This document shows, piece after piece, positions 36,966 to 48,480 of a stretch of 64,000 bases of DNA. The stretch is from positions 124,001-188,000 of the forward strand of contig NZ_CP011994.1 of the NCBI RefSeq assembly GCF_001632845.1, in the 5' to 3' direction. A program made the translations under genes and the position numbers. Numbering within the stretch: position 1 is the stretch's first letter; each line of letters begins with the position of its first letter. The notes below the pieces were generated by a model. It was not told the origin of the DNA. It searched no databases and saw only the letters and a program-made list of their open reading frames with translations. Source of the stretch: Ectothiorhodospira sp. BSL-9 (lineage in GTDB: Bacteria > Pseudomonadota > Gammaproteobacteria > Ectothiorhodospirales > Ectothiorhodospiraceae).

Positions 36966-38246
36966 TCAGGCCGCGTCTGCCACGAGGCTGCGGCCATGCT
37001 CGATGTAGTGTTGGAACTCATGCCTGAAGTGCTTGACGAAACTGCGCACCGGCATGGCGGCAGCGTCCCCCAGGGCACAGATGGTGCGACCTTCGATCTT
37101 GGCGGCCACGTCGTCCAGACGCTCCAGGTCTTCCATGCGACCCTGCCCTTCCACGATCCGGGTCAGTACCCGGTACAACCAGCCGGTGCCTTCCCGGCAG
37201 GGTGTGCACTGGCCACAGGATTCGGCGAAGTAAAACCGCGAGATCCGCTGCAGTGCCCTGACCATATCGGTGGTCTCATCCATCACGATAACGGCACCGG
37301 AGCCGAGCATGGAGCCCGCCTTGACGATGGCGTCGTAATCCATATGGGTCTTGAGCATGATGTCACCGGGCACCACCGGCACCGAGGAGCCACCGGGAAT
37401 CACGGCCTTGAGCTTGCGCCCCTTCCAGACGCCGCCCGCCATCTCCAGCAGTTCGCTGAAGGGCGTGCCCAGAGGGACCTCGAAATTACCGGGCTTTTCC
37501 ACGTGACCGGACACCGAAAACAGCTTCTCGCCCCCGGATCGCTCCACACCCATGTCGGCAAACCACTGCCCGCCCTCGCGGATGATGATCGGCACCGAGG
37601 CCAGGGTCTCGGTATTGTTGATGGTGGTGGGACGACCATAGAGCCCGAAGTTGGCGGGGAACGGCGGTTTGAAACGCGGCATGCCCTTCTTGCCTTCCAG
37701 GGAGTCCAGCAGCGCGGTTTCCTCACCGCAGATATAGGCACCGGCGCCCAGTGTGGGGTACAGGTCGAAATCAATGCCCGAGCCCTGGATATTCTTGCCC
37801 AGCCAGCCATGCTCATAGGCCTCCTTCACGGCCTGGGAGAATCGCTGATAGGGCTCGTCCAGGAACTCGCCGCGCATGTAGTTGTACCCCACCGTCGCGC
37901 CGATGGCGAAGCCGGCGATGGCCATGCCCTCCACGAGGGCGTGGGGGTTGAAACGCAGGATATCGCGGTCCTTGCAGGTGCCCGGCTCGGACTCATCCGA
38001 ATTACAGACCACGTATTTCTGCCCGGGCGCCGTGCGGGGCATGAAACTCCACTTGAGGCCTGCAGGAAAACCGGCTCCGCCCCGCCCACGCAGGTTCGAG
38101 GCCTTGACCTCCTCGATCACCGCCTCCTGGGACAGCTCACCCTTGAGGATCTTCCCCAGGGCCTGATAGCCACCCACCTTGAGGTAGTTCTCGTAGGTCC
38201 AGGGTTCGTCAAAACCCCGGGTGATGAAACAGATACGATTCGCCAT
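36966..38246 (-). CDS. nuoF: NADH-quinone oxidoreductase subunit F
   Basis: A 426-residue flavoprotein subunit that binds NADH and [16 protein letters not shown] (NADH/FMN site, near residue 56), [21 protein letters not shown] near residue 170, and [14 protein letters not shown] (cluster N3, near residue 345) are present. ATG 38246 follows the nuoE stop by seven bases; the longer frame is rejected. Confidence 0.97.
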   Translation of the reverse strand: MANRICFITRGFDEPWTYENYLKVGGYQALGKILKGELSQEAVIEEVKASNLRGRGGAGFPAGLKWSFMPRTAPGQKYVVCNSDESEPGTCKDRDILRFNPHALVEGMAIAGFAIGATVGYNYMRGEFLDEPYQRFSQAVKEAYEHGWLGKNIQGSGIDFDLYPTLGAGAYICGEETALLDSLEGKKGMPRFKPPFPANFGLYGRPTTINNTETLASVPIIIREGGQWFADMGVERSGGEKLFSVSGHVEKPGNFEVPLGTPFSELLEMAGGVWKGRKLKAVIPGGSSVPVVPGDIMLKTHMDYDAIVKAGSMLGSGAVIVMDETTDMVRALQRISRFYFAESCGQCTPCREGTGWLYRVLTRIVEGQGRMEDLERLDDVAAKIEGRTICALGDAAAMPVRSFVKHFRHEFQHYIEHGRSLVADAA

Positions 38247-38253
38247 GGCCGCC

Positions 38254-38760
38254 TCAGTCCAGCTTGTCGAGGATCTCATCCACCCGCTCGGGGGTGAGAT
38301 GCTCGTGATAGACGTGGTTCACCTGCATCATGGGGGCGCCGCAGCACCCGGCCAGGCATTCTTCCTCACGCTTGAGGAAAAAACGGCCGTCGGGGGTCGA
38401 CTCGCCCAGGCCCACACCCAGCTTCTTCTCCAGGTGTTCCAGGATCTTGTCGCCGCCCCGCAGCATGCAGGAGATGTTGGTGCACACCGAAATGCTGTGC
38501 TTGCCCACCGGCTCCAGTTCGAACATGGAGTAGAAGCTGCCCGCCTCGTAGACGGCGATCTCGGGCATGCCGATATAGTCGGCCACCGCGTCCATCATCT
38601 CGGTGGACAGATGACCATGCTCGTGCTGAACCGCCCGCAGCGCACCCAGCACAGCGGACTGACGCTGATCCTCCGGGTAGCGGGCGAGCCAGTCGTCGAT
38701 CTCATGGCGGATGTGCTCGCTGAGCAGGTCGGACTTGCGTTGAGTCGGATTGGCTGACAT
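38254..38760 (-). CDS. nuoE: NADH-quinone oxidoreductase subunit E
   Basis: A 168-residue thioredoxin-like [2Fe-2S] subunit. The cluster N1a ligands are in [11 protein letters not shown] and [14 protein letters not shown]. The opening helix region ([33 protein letters not shown] as a pattern) is normal. Its ATG shares one base with the nuoD stop. Confidence 0.97.
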   Translation of the reverse strand: MSANPTQRKSDLLSEHIRHEIDDWLARYPEDQRQSAVLGALRAVQHEHGHLSTEMMDAVADYIGMPEIAVYEAGSFYSMFELEPVGKHSISVCTNISCMLRGGDKILEHLEKKLGVGLGESTPDGRFFLKREEECLAGCCGAPMMQVNHVYHEHLTPERVDEILDKLD

Positions 38761-40013
38761 CAGCGGTCGATCTCCCCAAAAACGATATCCAGGCTGCCGA
38801 TCAGGGTCACCACGTCGGCCAGCATGTGCCCTCGGGACATTTCATCCAGGGCCGAAAGGTGCACGTAACCCGGCGGCCGCACCTTCACCCGATAGGGCTT
38901 GTTGGCCCCATCGGAAATCATGTAAACGCCGAACTCCCCCTTGGGATGCTCCACCGTGGCGTAGGCTTCTCCCTCCGGCACACAGTAGCCCTCGGTGAAG
39001 AGCTTGAAGTGGTGAATCAGGGATTCCATATCCGCCTTCATCTCTTCCCGAGCCGGCGCCATGATCTTGCGATCGTCCACACGCACCGGGCCGGGATTGT
39101 TCTTCAGCCATTCCACGCACTGGCGGATGATCCGGTTGGACTGGCGCATTTCTTCCATGCGCACCAGGTAGCGATCGTAGGAGTCGCCGTTAACGCCCAC
39201 AGGGATGTCAAAGTCCACGCGATCGTAGGCGGCGTAAGGCTGTTTCTTGCGCAGGTCCCACTCCACCCCCGAGCCACGCAGCATGGGCCCGGTGAAGCCC
39301 AGCTGCAGCGCGCGCTCCGGACCGACCACACCGATACCCACCGTGCGCTGGCGCCAGATGCGGTTCTCGGTGAGCAGGGTCTCGTACTCATCCACCTTGG
39401 TGGGGAAGCGTTCGGTGAAGGCCTCGATGAAGTCCAGCAACCCACCCTGGCGCTCCCGGTTGAGAAAGGCCACATCGGCCTTGCTCTTCCAGCGGGACGG
39501 CTGATACTGGGCCATGGTGTCGGGCAGATCCCGGGCCACACCGCCGGGGCGGTAATAGGTGGCATGCATGCGCGAACCACTCACCGCCTCGTAGCAATCC
39601 ACCAGGTCCTCACGCTCGCGGAAGCAGTACAGGAACATGGTCATGGCCCCCACATCCAGGGCGTGGGTGCCCAGCCACAGGAGGTGATTCAGGATGCGGG
39701 TGATCTCATCAAACATCACCCGGATGTACTGGGCTCGCAGCGGCGGCTCGATGCCCAGCAGACGCTCGATGGCCATGCAGTAGCCGTGCTCGTTGCACAT
39801 CATGGACATGTAATCGAGCCGATCCATGTAACCAATGCTCTGGTTGTAGGGCTTGCTCTCGGCCAGCTTCTCCGTTCCACGATGCAGCAGGCCGATGTGC
39901 GGATCGGCTCGTTGCACCACCTCGCCATCCATCTCCAGCACCAGGCGCAATACGCCATGGGCCGCCGGATGCTGGGGACCGAAGTTCAGGGTGTAGTTGC
40001 GAATCTCAGGCAT
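38760..40013 (-). CDS. nuoD: NADH-quinone oxidoreductase subunit D
   Basis: A 417-residue peripheral-arm subunit, related to the large subunit of [NiFe] hydrogenase, that forms the quinone site with Nuo[23 protein letters not shown] near the N-terminus and [13 protein letters not shown] and [18 protein letters not shown] follow. The ATG at 40013 overlaps the nuoC end by eight bases. NuoC and NuoD are separate here, not fused as in E. coli. Confidence 0.97.
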   Translation of the reverse strand: MPEIRNYTLNFGPQHPAAHGVLRLVLEMDGEVVQRADPHIGLLHRGTEKLAESKPYNQSIGYMDRLDYMSMMCNEHGYCMAIERLLGIEPPLRAQYIRVMFDEITRILNHLLWLGTHALDVGAMTMFLYCFREREDLVDCYEAVSGSRMHATYYRPGGVARDLPDTMAQYQPSRWKSKADVAFLNRERQGGLLDFIEAFTERFPTKVDEYETLLTENRIWRQRTVGIGVVGPERALQLGFTGPMLRGSGVEWDLRKKQPYAAYDRVDFDIPVGVNGDSYDRYLVRMEEMRQSNRIIRQCVEWLKNNPGPVRVDDRKIMAPAREEMKADMESLIHHFKLFTEGYCVPEGEAYATVEHPKGEFGVYMISDGANKPYRVKVRPPGYVHLSALDEMSRGHMLADVVTLIGSLDIVFGEIDR

Positions 40014-40734
40014 CGGCGGATGTCTCCTCGGCCGAGTCATCCAGATAACGGTGATCGTCGCGGATGACCCGAGGTACCAGCACACGGGGCTCGATGGTCA
40101 CCGGCTGATAGATCACCCGCTGTTGCTCCGGGTCGTAGCGCATCTCCACATGCCCCACCAGGGGGAAGTCCTTGCGGAAGGGGTGACCCACGAAACCATA
40201 ATCAGTCAGGATCCGACGCAAATCCGGGTGCCCCTCGAAAACGATTCCGAAAAGGTCGAAGGCCTCACGCTCGAACCAGTTGGCGCAGGACCACACCTCC
40301 ACCACTGATGGCACCATGGGGAATTCGTCGTCGGGACAGAAGCAGCGCACGCGCAGGCGGTGGTTGTGGGCGATGGACAGCAGGTGATAGACCGCAGCGA
40401 AGCGCGGCCCCTCGTGCCCTCCGGCAGCGGGGGCCTCGTCGAAGGTGAAGCGCCCGAAGGTGGCCTCTTCCACACCGCGACTGAAGCCCTCGCTGCTGGA
40501 GGCCTCCGTGGCCCATTCGGTCACGCCGTAGGCCATATAATCCACGCCGCAGACATCGACGAGGATCTCAAAACCCAGTTCGGGATCGTCCCGCAGCATG
40601 CGCGCCAGGGGCAACCAGTCGTCCGGCGCCACCTGAATGGTGATCTCGCCACGCGCCTGGGTCAGACCCTGCAGCCGGCCCTTGAACTTTTTCTCCAGGC
40701 ACGCGGCCAGTCTGTCGAGTTTCTCGCTCATCAT
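40006..40734 (-). CDS. nuoC: NADH-quinone oxidoreductase subunit C
   Basis: A 242-residue 30-kDa subunit with the conserved [37 protein letters not shown] pattern near residue 143 and [19 protein letters not shown] mid-protein insertion (about residues 72-95, Ser/Glu/Gly-rich) is longer than in many homologues. Two adjacent ATGs allow a start at 40734 or 40731. The separate nuoC/nuoD state is normal outside enterobacteria. Confidence 0.96.
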   Translation of the reverse strand: MMSEKLDRLAACLEKKFKGRLQGLTQARGEITIQVAPDDWLPLARMLRDDPELGFEILVDVCGVDYMAYGVTEWATEASSSEGFSRGVEEATFGRFTFDEAPAAGGHEGPRFAAVYHLLSIAHNHRLRVRCFCPDDEFPMVPSVVEVWSCANWFEREAFDLFGIVFEGHPDLRRILTDYGFVGHPFRKDFPLVGHVEMRYDPEQQRVIYQPVTIEPRVLVPRVIRDDHRYLDDSAEETSADA

Positions 40735-40758
40735 GAGATCCTGGCTGGAGGCCGCCCG

Positions 40759-41235
40759 TCAGCGGGCGATGGTATGGGTGCGACGGATCTTGTTCTGCAG
40801 TTGCAGGATTCCGTACAGCAGCGCTTCGGCAGTGGGTGGACACCCGGGGACATAGATGTCCACGGGGACGATGCGATCGCAGCCACGCACCACCGAATAG
40901 GAGTAATGATAGTAACCACCGCCGTTGGCACATGACCCCATGGAAATCACCCAGCGCGGCTCAGGCATCTGGTCGTACACCTTGCGCAGCGCGGGGGCCA
41001 TCTTGTTGACCAGTGTGCCGGCGACAATCATCACATCCGATTGCCGGGGACTGGGTCGGAACACCACGCCCATGCGGTCCATGTCGTATCGCGCTGCACC
41101 GGTATGCATCATCTCGATGGCGCAACACGCCAGCCCGAACGTCATGGGCCACAGGGAACCCGTGCGGGCCCAGTTGATCAGCTTGTCGGCAGAGGTGGTG
41201 ACAAAGCCTTTTTCAAGGACGCCTTCTATTCCCAT
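40759..41235 (-). CDS. nuoB: NADH-quinone oxidoreductase subunit B
   Basis: A 158-residue subunit that holds the terminal [4Fe-4S] cluster N2. The tandem cysteines are in [12 protein letters not shown], the other ligands in [19 protein letters not shown] and [13 protein letters not shown]. The ATG at 41235 overlaps the nuoA stop by ten bases and gives the usual N-terminus ([20 protein letters not shown]). Confidence 0.97.
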   Translation of the reverse strand: MGIEGVLEKGFVTTSADKLINWARTGSLWPMTFGLACCAIEMMHTGAARYDMDRMGVVFRPSPRQSDVMIVAGTLVNKMAPALRKVYDQMPEPRWVISMGSCANGGGYYHYSYSVVRGCDRIVPVDIYVPGCPPTAEALLYGILQLQNKIRRTHTIAR

Positions 41236-41582
41236 TCCAGGGCCCCCTTCTTCCACTCGTAAATGAACCCGATCACCAGAATACCCAGGAACATGGCCAT
41301 GGCCAGAAGCCCGAACATTCCAATGGAATCCAGGGCGACGGCCCAGGGAAAGAGAAACGCGATTTCCAGATCGAAGATGATAAAGAGGATGGCGACCAGG
41401 TAGAACCTGACGTCAAATTTGATGCGGGAGTCCTCAAAGGCCTCGAAACCGCATTCGTAAGGGGAGCCCTTGGCGGCGTCAGGGCGACTGGGCCCCACTG
41501 CCATGCCCAGAGCGAGAGGAATCACCCCAACGAGCACGCCGATGCCGATGAACACCAGTACAGGCAGGTAGTTTTCGAGCAT
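41226..41582 (-). CDS. nuoA: NADH-quinone oxidoreductase subunit A
   Basis: A 118-residue subunit with three transmembrane helices, the conserved [32 protein letters not shown] pattern in the first loop and second helix, and an acidic end. The start at 41582 ([11 protein letters not shown]) is standard. It is the first gene of the nuo operon, with a promoter about 140 bp upstream. Confidence 0.97.
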   Translation of the reverse strand: MLENYLPVLVFIGIGVLVGVIPLALGMAVGPSRPDAAKGSPYECGFEAFEDSRIKFDVRFYLVAILFIIFDLEIAFLFPWAVALDSIGMFGLLAMAMFLGILVIGFIYEWKKGALEWE

Positions 41583-41721
41583 GTTCCTCTCCTCCCACCC
41601 CATGGCTGTGCATGCGGCAGGCCTCGGTGATGCTATGTGTGCATGCGCAGGCACGCACGCCACTTAGTTTTTAGTTATCGGGGCCGATTGAAAGTGCCCT
41701 GATTTTCTCAAAGCCCGGGGG

Positions 41722-41751
41722 AGTCTATGGCACCCGTTATAAGGGTGTCAA
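41722..41751 (-). promoter_or_regulatory. Promoter of the nuo operon
   Basis: On the minus strand TTGACA (41751-41746, consensus) and TAGACT (41727-41722) are 18 bp apart, about 140 bp before nuoA. The region between tRNA-Leu and nuoA (263 bp) has no gene; this promoter makes nuo independent of the upstream tRNA transcript. Confidence 0.65.
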
Positions 41752-41845
41752 CCATCAGAATACACTAATACCTTGATACAGCTGGAGTTTTTTTGTGCAG
41801 CGCCGCAAGAAATGGCCGGAACGACAGCGACGCCTGAATGAAGAA

Positions 41846-41930
41846 TGGTGCAGATGGCCGGACTCGAACCGGCACGGCTTTCGCCACCGCCCCCTCAAGA
41901 CGGCGTGTCTACCAATTCCACCACATCTGC
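41846..41930 (-). tRNA. leuU: tRNA-Leu (GAG)
   Basis: An 85-nt class II tRNA with anticodon GAG in CTTGAGG, a long variable arm (GGCGAAAGCC region), a complete acceptor stem GCAGATG/CATCTGC, and encoded CCA (41848-41846). It lies 132 bp after secG, as leuU does in E. coli, and probably shares the secG transcript. Confidence 0.96.
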
Positions 41931-42062
41931 ACGATGCATCACGAACGCGGGGCCTGTGACGCCCCGCTCACCCGAGGCAACGCCATGGCGCCGCGGGCAA
42001 CTCCTCCTCCCAACTCCTTTGGACAGGCCCCCCGAAGGTGACCTGCCTGGGTGGCATCCCTC

Positions 42063-42422
42063 TTAGTTGGGGACGTCCACCGGGCCGACATCCTCCCCGG
42101 AATCATCATCTTCCGGAGGCATGGTGGCCGGTTGTTCAACACGCTGGGGTGTCGTATCGATCAGATCAATGACGCTCGGAGCATCCGGCCTATTGGCCAC
42201 CAGGTAGGTGAGCACCAGGCTATTGATGATGAACCCCGTGGCGGTCAATGCCGTGGCCCGGGTGAGCAGATTGGCTGAGCCCCGGGCCCCGAAAACGGTA
42301 GCCGAGGCGCCGCTGCCAAAGGCCGCTCCCGCATCAGCTCCCTTGCCATGCTGCAACAAAACCAGCACGATCAAACCGATGGACAAGACTACCTGAACTA
42401 CCAATAAAATGCTATACAGCAT
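42063..42422 (-). CDS. secG: Protein-export membrane protein SecG
   Basis: A 119-residue SecYEG subunit with two transmembrane helices (about residues 3-23 and 55-76) around LLQHGKGADAGAAFGSGASATVFGARGSANLLTR as a pattern. The C-terminal tail is acidic and Pro-rich. It aids SecA-driven preprotein translocation. It lies three bases after tpiA and upstream of tRNA-Leu. Confidence 0.96.
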   Translation of the reverse strand: MLYSILLVVQVVLSIGLIVLVLLQHGKGADAGAAFGSGASATVFGARGSANLLTRATALTATGFIINSLVLTYLVANRPDAPSVIDLIDTTPQRVEQPATMPPEDDDSGEDVGPVDVPN

Positions 42423-42425
42423 GGT

Positions 42426-43184
42426 TTATCCTGCTTGACTGGCGGCCTTGCAGATCGCAAGGAAGTCAGCCGCCTTGAGTGAGGCGCCGCCGATCAGGCC
42501 GCCATCGATATCCGCTTGGTTGAACAACTCGGCTGCGTTGTCGGCTTTAACGCTGCCTCCATAAAGAATCTGCACACCCGCTGCCACAGAGGCGCTGTGC
42601 TCCGCCAGCCGCTCCCGAATGAAGGCGTGCACGGCCTGGGCCTGATCCGGCGTGGCGGTGCGACCGGTACCAATGGCCCAGACAGGCTCATAGGCGACCA
42701 CTGCGTCACGAAACGCCTCCACGCCCTCCAGATCCAGCACGGCGTCCAGTTGCCGGGCCACCACCTTTTCGGTGATATCCTGCTCGCGCTCTTCCAGCAG
42801 CTCGCCCACGCACAGGATGGGCTTGAGCCCATGACGACGCGCCGCCGCGAACTTGCGGGCCGTGAAGGCATCATCCTCACCATAGAGGGTACGCCGTTCG
42901 GAATGCCCAACAATCACGTAGTGGCAACCCAGATCCTTGAGCATGGCACCGGACACCTCACCGGTGTGAGCGCCCTCGTCCTGATCGGAAAGATCCTGGG
43001 CACCCAGGGCAATCGCCGATCCAGTCAGTGACGACACCTGCTCCAGGTAGACGAAGGGCGGACAGACCGCCACATCGACCGAATCAAGACCAGCCGCCTG
43101 AGCCGCCACGTCGTGCATCAGGGTCTGGTTCGCCGAGCGCGAACCGTTCATCTTCCAGTTACCAGCCACCAGGGGTCTACGCAT
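42426..43184 (-). CDS. tpiA: Triosephosphate isomerase
   Basis: A 252-residue TIM-barrel enzyme interconverting dihydroxyacetone phosphate and glyceraldehyde 3-phosphate. Active-site Lys11 is in GNWKMNG, the catalytic His in VIVGHSERR near residue 95, the Glu in [10 protein letters not shown] near residue 165, and the phosphate loop in YGGSVKADN. It follows glmM after 137 bp with its own possible promoter, then couples closely to secG. Confidence 0.98.
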   Translation of the reverse strand: MRRPLVAGNWKMNGSRSANQTLMHDVAAQAAGLDSVDVAVCPPFVYLEQVSSLTGSAIALGAQDLSDQDEGAHTGEVSGAMLKDLGCHYVIVGHSERRTLYGEDDAFTARKFAAARRHGLKPILCVGELLEEREQDITEKVVARQLDAVLDLEGVEAFRDAVVAYEPVWAIGTGRTATPDQAQAVHAFIRERLAEHSASVAAGVQILYGGSVKADNAAELFNQADIDGGLIGGASLKAADFLAICKAASQAG

Positions 43185-43290
43185 GGATCATCTCCGTGAA
43201 ATGGACACCCACCCGGCTGAACACAGAGGACACATGCATCCCTCGCGGGAGCAATCGGGCCCTTGTCGTCCCCGGATCATGAAGCGGGGA

Positions 43291-43319
43291 ATCCTACCTG
43301 CGCGCGGCCGATAAATCAA
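43291..43319 (-). promoter_or_regulatory. Possible promoter for tpiA-secG
   Basis: On the minus strand TTGATT (43319-43314) and TAGGAT (43296-43291) are 17 bp apart, about 107 bp before the tpiA ATG, in the gap after glmM. Match to the consensus is four of six for each hexamer. Confidence 0.4.
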
Positions 43320-43321
43320 TT

Positions 43322-44683
43322 TCAGGATGCGCGCTCCGCTGCGCGGCGAACGCAGTCCGCCAGGTCCTGGGCAAGACGCCCCACCAGGGCCATGTCGGAT
43401 CCCTCCACCATCACCCTCACCAAAGGCTCGGTGCCCGAGGGCCTGAGGAGTACGCGACCACGGCCTGACAGGGTGGATTCAGCATCCCTGACCGCCTCGC
43501 GCACGGTCTGGGTATCCAGCAAGCCGTGGGGGCGGGCACTTGGGTTGACGGGCACGTTCACCAGGGTTTGCGGGTATTTTTCCATGCCCCGCTGCAATTC
43601 GGAAAGCGGCCGCCCGGTAGCCCCCATCACCTCCAGGATCTGCAGCGCCGAGATGATCCCGTCGCCGGTACAGGTGCGGTCCAGGCAAATCAGATGCCCG
43701 GAGGACTCCCCCCCCAGCAGCCAGCCTTCTTGATGCAGGGCCTCCATGACATAGCGATCGCCCACGGCCACCCGCCGGAAGGGAATGCCTGCCGAGTCCA
43801 TGGCCTGCTCCAGACCCAGGTTGCTCATCAGGGTGCCCACCACGCCCCCTTGTAGGATGCCACCCCGGTGGCGCGCCAGAGCGATGATGCACAGGGCCTG
43901 ATCTCCATCCACCACATCGCCGCGCTCATCCACCAGGATCAGACGGTCCCCATCCCCATCCAGGGCGATACCCAGGTCCGCCTTGTGGGATAGCACAGCG
44001 GCCTGAAGCTCACGAGGATGCAGCGCACCGCAACCCTCGTTGATATTGAATCCATCGGGCCGCACACCCACGGGAATCACCTGGGCACCGAGTTCCTCGA
44101 ACACATGGGGCGCCACGGCGTAGGTCGCGCCATTGGCACAATCCACGACGATACGCAGGCCATGCAGGTTGGTACCGGTCGGGATGGTGCTCTTGCAAAA
44201 CTCGATATAGCGACCGGCCGCATCCACCACCCGTTCCACCTTGCCCAGATCCGCGGAATCCACGGTCTCCATGGGCTGATCCAGGGCGGCCTCGATGGCC
44301 AGTTCCACCGGGTCGGGCAACTTATTGCCGTTGGTGCAGAAGAATTTGAAACCGTTGTCGTAGTAGGGGTTATGGGAGGCGCTGATCACGATCCCCGCCG
44401 AGGCTCGGAAGGTACGGGTGAGATAGGCCACCGCGGGGGTCGGCATGGGGCCCAGCAAGCGGATATCCACCCCGGCCGCCGACAAGCCGGCCTCCAGGGC
44501 CGACTCAAACATGTAACCGGACACACGGGTGTCCTTGCCGATCAGCACCAGGCCCTCGCCATCGGGGGCCAGCACCCGCCCCGCCGCCCAGCCCAGGCGC
44601 AGGGCGAAGTCCGGCGTCATCGGGTAACGACCCACCCGTCCGCGAATGCCGTCGGTACCAAAATACTGTCTTTCCTGAGTCAT
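43322..44683 (-). CDS. glmM: Phosphoglucosamine mutase
   Basis: A 453-residue enzyme converting glucosamine 6-phosphate to glucosamine 1-phosphate for peptidoglycan and lipopolysaccharide precursors. The phosphorylated serine is Ser103 in [13 protein letters not shown], the Mg site is [10 protein letters not shown] near residue 240, and the sugar loop is GGESSGHLI. The ATG at 44683 gives the family N-terminus ([11 protein letters not shown]); the in-frame extension overlaps folP. It lies 64 bp after folP. Confidence 0.97.
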   Translation of the reverse strand: MTQERQYFGTDGIRGRVGRYPMTPDFALRLGWAAGRVLAPDGEGLVLIGKDTRVSGYMFESALEAGLSAAGVDIRLLGPMPTPAVAYLTRTFRASAGIVISASHNPYYDNGFKFFCTNGNKLPDPVELAIEAALDQPMETVDSADLGKVERVVDAAGRYIEFCKSTIPTGTNLHGLRIVVDCANGATYAVAPHVFEELGAQVIPVGVRPDGFNINEGCGALHPRELQAAVLSHKADLGIALDGDGDRLILVDERGDVVDGDQALCIIALARHRGGILQGGVVGTLMSNLGLEQAMDSAGIPFRRVAVGDRYVMEALHQEGWLLGGESSGHLICLDRTCTGDGIISALQILEVMGATGRPLSELQRGMEKYPQTLVNVPVNPSARPHGLLDTQTVREAVRDAESTLSGRGRVLLRPSGTEPLVRVMVEGSDMALVGRLAQDLADCVRRAAERAS

Positions 44684-44747
44684 CAATCCAAGCCTGTCCT
44701 GGTCAAGAGGGGTTCGGCGGAGCGAAGCGGCACGCTTGTCCGAATTT

Positions 44748-45584
44748 TCAGTGAATGAACGGCTGACCCACCGCCCGGAGCACGCGCAGGGCGTCCCGGG
44801 TGGCAGCCACGTCGTGCACGCGCAGGATGCTGGCCCCCTGCTGGGCAGCCAGCAGGGCCGCAGCCACGCTGCCCTGGATTCGCTCCGGGGCTGGCCGCTC
44901 ATCACCCAGCATCCGGCCGATCATGGTCTTGCGCGACATCCCCACCAACAGCGGCAGTCCCTCCACGGCCAACTCCGGGAGACGGCGCAACAGGGTGAGA
45001 TTGTGCTCCAGGTTCTTGCCGAAACCAAAACCCGGATCCAGCAGCAGGCGATCGGCCGAAATGCCTGCGGCGCGACAGGCCACCACCCGCTCGGCCAGAA
45101 AGTCGCGCACCTCGGCCACCACGTCCCCGTATTGGGGATCCACCTGCATGCTGCGGGGCTGACCCTGCATGTGCATCAGGCACACAGGGACCCCGCACCG
45201 CGCGGCCATCTCCAGAGCCCCTGGGTCCTGCAAGGCCCGCACGTCGTTGATCAGGGTGGCGCCGGCGGCGCAGGCGGCCCGCATCACTGCGGCCTTGCTG
45301 GTGTCCACGGAAATCGGTACCGGCACCCGGGGCGCCAGGGCCTCAATGATGGGTACCACCCGGGTCAGTTCCTCCTCGACGGGCACGGATGCAGCACCGG
45401 GGCGCGTGGACTCGCCGCCCACATCAATGAAATCGACCCCCTCCTCCACCATGCTGAGCGCGTGCTCAATGGCCTGGGCAGGATGAATGAAGGCGCCCCC
45501 ATCGGAGAAGGAGTCCGGGGTGACGTTGAGGATGCCCATGATACGGGGCTGGGCGAGATCGACGGTGTACTGACCAAACTGCAT
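44748..45584 (-). CDS. folP: Dihydropteroate synthase
   Basis: A 278-residue TIM-barrel enzyme condensing para-aminobenzoate with 6-hydroxymethyl-dihydropterin diphosphate in folate synthesis. [14 protein letters not shown] near the N-terminus, [17 protein letters not shown] and DPGFGFGKN are conserved. The ATG at 45584 is preferred on homology; an ATG 33 bases upstream (45617) is possible and neither has a good Shine-Dalgarno. It follows ftsH across a long hairpin. Confidence 0.96.
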   Translation of the reverse strand: MQFGQYTVDLAQPRIMGILNVTPDSFSDGGAFIHPAQAIEHALSMVEEGVDFIDVGGESTRPGAASVPVEEELTRVVPIIEALAPRVPVPISVDTSKAAVMRAACAAGATLINDVRALQDPGALEMAARCGVPVCLMHMQGQPRSMQVDPQYGDVVAEVRDFLAERVVACRAAGISADRLLLDPGFGFGKNLEHNLTLLRRLPELAVEGLPLLVGMSRKTMIGRMLGDERPAPERIQGSVAAALLAAQQGASILRVHDVAATRDALRVLRAVGQPFIH

Positions 45585-45657
45585 GACGAAACCATGGCCG
45601 TGAAAGAGATGGATCATAACCGGCCATGGGCACTCATGGCCATGCCGGGGCCAGACG

Positions 45658-45687
45658 CAGAGAAGCCGCCCAAGGGCGGCTTCTCTG
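45658..45687 (-). terminator. Hairpin between ftsH and folP
   Basis: CAGAGAAGCCGCCC (45658-45671) pairs perfectly with GGGCGGCTTCTCTG (45674-45687) around two bases, a 14-bp stem. It starts 43 bp past the ftsH stop. The minus-strand flank is not U-rich, so partial termination or mRNA processing between ftsH and folP is likely. Confidence 0.55.
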
Positions 45688-45729
45688 TCTTACCGGTTCA
45701 AGATGCCGCCAACAGACGGCATCCGGGGC

Positions 45730-47658
45730 TCAGGTCTGACTGGCAGGGCCGCCAATGATGCCCTTGCCTTCCTTGTCCTTGCCATCACCCTTGGCACTGG
45801 CGTCACCGTCGCCGGACCCGGGTTCATCACCACCGGTCCAGCCGTCCGGATCGCGGGGCTCACGCCCTTCCATGATGTCGTTGATCTGCTCCACATCGAT
45901 GGTCTCGTACTTCATGAGCGCCTGGGACATGGTGTGCAGTTTATCCATGTGCTCTTCAAGGATGGTTTTTGCCCGCTCGTAGCTGGAGTCGATCACCCGG
46001 CGGATTTCCTCGTCGATGGCATGGGCCGTCTCGTCGGACATCTGCTTGTGCTGAGTCACCTGACGCCCCAGGAACACCTCGCCTTCATCCTCACCGTAGG
46101 CCAGCGGACCCAGACGGTCGGACAGACCCCACTTGGTGACCATGTTGCGGGCAATGGAGGTGGCCCGTTCGATGTCGTTGGAGGCACCCGTGGTCACCTT
46201 ATCCGGCCCAAAGATGATCTCCTCGGCGATACGGCCGCCAAACAGGGAGCAGATCTGACTTTCCAGGCGCGTCTTGCTGTGACTGTAGCGATCCTCGTCC
46301 GGCAGGAACATGGTGACGCCCAGGGCCCGCCCACGGGGGATGATGCTCACCTTGTAGACCGGATCATGCTCCGGCACCAGACGACCGACAATGGCATGCC
46401 CCGCCTCGTGATAGGCGGTGAGCTTCTTCTCGTCCTCGCTCATGACCATGGATTTGCGCTCGGCGCCCATCATGATCTTGTCCTTGGCCCGCTCGAAGTC
46501 GATCATCTCCACCAGGCGCTTGTTGGCCCGGGCGGCAAACAGGGCTGCCTCATTGACCAGATTGGCCAGGTCGGCCCCCGAGAAACCGGGCGTACCACGG
46601 GCGATCAGATCGGGCTTGACGTTGTCATCCACCGGCACCTTGCGCATGTGCACCTTGAGGATCTGCTCGCGGCCACGCACATCCGGCAACGGCACCACCA
46701 CCTGACGGTCGAAGCGACCGGGGCGCAGCAGCGCCGGGTCCAGCACATCGGGGCGGTTGGTGGCAGCAATGACGATGATGCCTTCCGTCCCCTCGAAGCC
46801 ATCCATCTCCACCAGGAGCTGGTTCAGCGTCTGTTCGCGCTCATCATGGCCACCGCCCATGCCGGCACCACGCTGGCGGCCGACGGCATCGATCTCGTCG
46901 ATGAAGATGATGCAGGGCGCGTGCTTCTTGGCCTGCTCGAACATGTCACGCACCCGGGAGGCACCCACACCCACGAACATCTCGACGAAGTCGGAGCCGG
47001 AGATGCTGAAGAACGGCACCTTGGCCTCGCCGGCGATGGCCTTGGCCAGCAGCGTCTTACCGGTACCCGGGGAGCCCACCATCAGCACACCACGGGGAAT
47101 CTTGCCGCCCAGCTTCTGGAACTTGCTGGGATCGCGCAGGAAGTCCACCAGCTCGCTGACTTCTTCCTTGGCCTCGTCGCAACCGGCCACGTCGGTGAAG
47201 GTGATCTTCACCTGGTCCTCACTCATCATGCGCGCCTTGCTCTTGCCAAAGGACATGGCGCCGCGACCACCGGCCCCACCCTGCATCTGACGCATGAAGT
47301 AAATCCACACGCCGATCAGCAGCAGGAACGGGAACCAGCTGATGAGGATATCCGTGAACAGGGAGCGTTGCGCCGGCTCATCGACGCGGATCTCAACGTT
47401 GCTGTTGAGCAGATCGCCAATCAGGCCGGGATCATTGGGGGCATGGGTACGGAACTGCTCACCGTTGATGGTGCGCCCCTCGATGGTCTTGTCCTCGATA
47501 AACACGCTATCGATGCGTCCGGCCTTCACCTCGCTGATGAATTCCGAATAGGACCAGGCCTGGGCCTCCTGCTGCTGCGGTGTGAAGTTGTTGAACACCG
47601 ACATCAGCACGATGGCAATAACCGCCCAGATAATCAGGTTTTTTACCAGCTCGTTCAA
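45730..47658 (-). CDS. ftsH: ATP-dependent zinc metalloprotease FtsH
   Basis: A 642-residue inner-membrane AAA+ protease that degrades unassembled membrane proteins and regulators such as sigma-32 and LpxC. Two transmembrane helices (about 7-23 and 103-121) flank a periplasmic domain; Walker A is GSPGTGKT near 195-202 (proline where many have GPPG), Walker [12 protein letters not shown] near 251, and the zinc site HEAGH is 417-421. The start is a TTG at 47658 with GAGG seven bases before it; no ATG or GTG gives the conserved [13 protein letters not shown]-terminus. It lies 46 bp after rlmE, as in most gammaproteobacteria. Confidence 0.97.
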   Translation of the reverse strand: MNELVKNLIIWAVIAIVLMSVFNNFTPQQQEAQAWSYSEFISEVKAGRIDSVFIEDKTIEGRTINGEQFRTHAPNDPGLIGDLLNSNVEIRVDEPAQRSLFTDILISWFPFLLLIGVWIYFMRQMQGGAGGRGAMSFGKSKARMMSEDQVKITFTDVAGCDEAKEEVSELVDFLRDPSKFQKLGGKIPRGVLMVGSPGTGKTLLAKAIAGEAKVPFFSISGSDFVEMFVGVGASRVRDMFEQAKKHAPCIIFIDEIDAVGRQRGAGMGGGHDEREQTLNQLLVEMDGFEGTEGIIVIAATNRPDVLDPALLRPGRFDRQVVVPLPDVRGREQILKVHMRKVPVDDNVKPDLIARGTPGFSGADLANLVNEAALFAARANKRLVEMIDFERAKDKIMMGAERKSMVMSEDEKKLTAYHEAGHAIVGRLVPEHDPVYKVSIIPRGRALGVTMFLPDEDRYSHSKTRLESQICSLFGGRIAEEIIFGPDKVTTGASNDIERATSIARNMVTKWGLSDRLGPLAYGEDEGEVFLGRQVTQHKQMSDETAHAIDEEIRRVIDSSYERAKTILEEHMDKLHTMSQALMKYETIDVEQINDIMEGREPRDPDGWTGGDEPGSGDGDASAKGDGKDKEGKGIIGGPASQT

Positions 47659-47704
47659 GGGTCTACCTCGACTATTCCGTGGTGTGCTGTTGGTTTCACA
47701 GACC

Positions 47705-48340
47705 TTACACCAGTTTGCGGCCCCTGGCCAACGCATACACCTCGCGGGAGCGGGCCCGGGAAGCCTGGGGTTTACGAATCTGTACCTTGTTGAATTGCCC
47801 GCGCAGGGTCTTCACGTACTCGTCGAACCCTTCGCCATGGAAAATTTTGACCAGGAAATCCCCGCCAGGTTTCAACACCCGTCCGGCGGTGTCCAGGGCA
47901 AGCTCCGCCAGGTACATGGCGCGCGGCTGATCCACCGCATCCATCCCACTGATATTGGGGGCCATATCGGAAAGTACAAGGTCAGCGGGCTCATCCCCCA
48001 TCTCGGACCCCATGGCGGCGAGGATGGCATCCAGCACCTCATCCTCGCGAAAATCCCCCTGCACGAAGGTAACACCCTCCAGGGGAGCCATCTCCAGGAT
48101 ATCCGAGGCAATCACACAGCCCTTGCGACCCACCAGGCCGGCGGCATACTGGCTCCAGCCCCCGGGGGCCGACCCCAGATCCAGCACCCGCATCCCGGGG
48201 CGGATCAGCCGGTCCCGCTCCTGGATCTCCTGGAGCTTGTAGACGGCCCGGCAGCGCCAGCCCTCTTCCTGGGCCTGCTGCACGTAAGGGTCGCTGAAAT
48301 GTTCCTTGAGCCAGCGTTGGCTGCTTTTGCTGCGGGGCAT
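47705..48340 (-). CDS. rlmE: 23S rRNA 2'-O-ribose U2552 methyltransferase
   Basis: A 211-residue RrmJ/FtsJ-type methyltransferase acting on U2552 in the peptidyl-transferase A-loop. SAM motif [15 protein letters not shown] is near residue 51, and [15 protein letters not shown] and [14 protein letters not shown] carry the Asp and Lys of the K-D-K-E tetrad. It is divergent from yhbY and leads into ftsH. Confidence 0.97.
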   Translation of the reverse strand: MPRSKSSQRWLKEHFSDPYVQQAQEEGWRCRAVYKLQEIQERDRLIRPGMRVLDLGSAPGGWSQYAAGLVGRKGCVIASDILEMAPLEGVTFVQGDFREDEVLDAILAAMGSEMGDEPADLVLSDMAPNISGMDAVDQPRAMYLAELALDTAGRVLKPGGDFLVKIFHGEGFDEYVKTLRGQFNKVQIRKPQASRARSREVYALARGRKLV

Positions 48341-48480
48341 GGTGGGCGGGGTCTGTGAATGGAATAACGGGTCAGGATACCTTAACCGGACGCGCCTTGG
48401 GGCGACACCACTTGAGAGTTGACGTGAGACCCCTCAAACTGCGCGGCCTGTCCATCTCAGTCGGAACCTTGTTCACCACC

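Noticed and set aside
45703-47793. A 696-codon rightward open frame opposite ftsH
   Set aside because: FtsH is unambiguous on the minus strand, and this frame shows only the complement of its codon bias.
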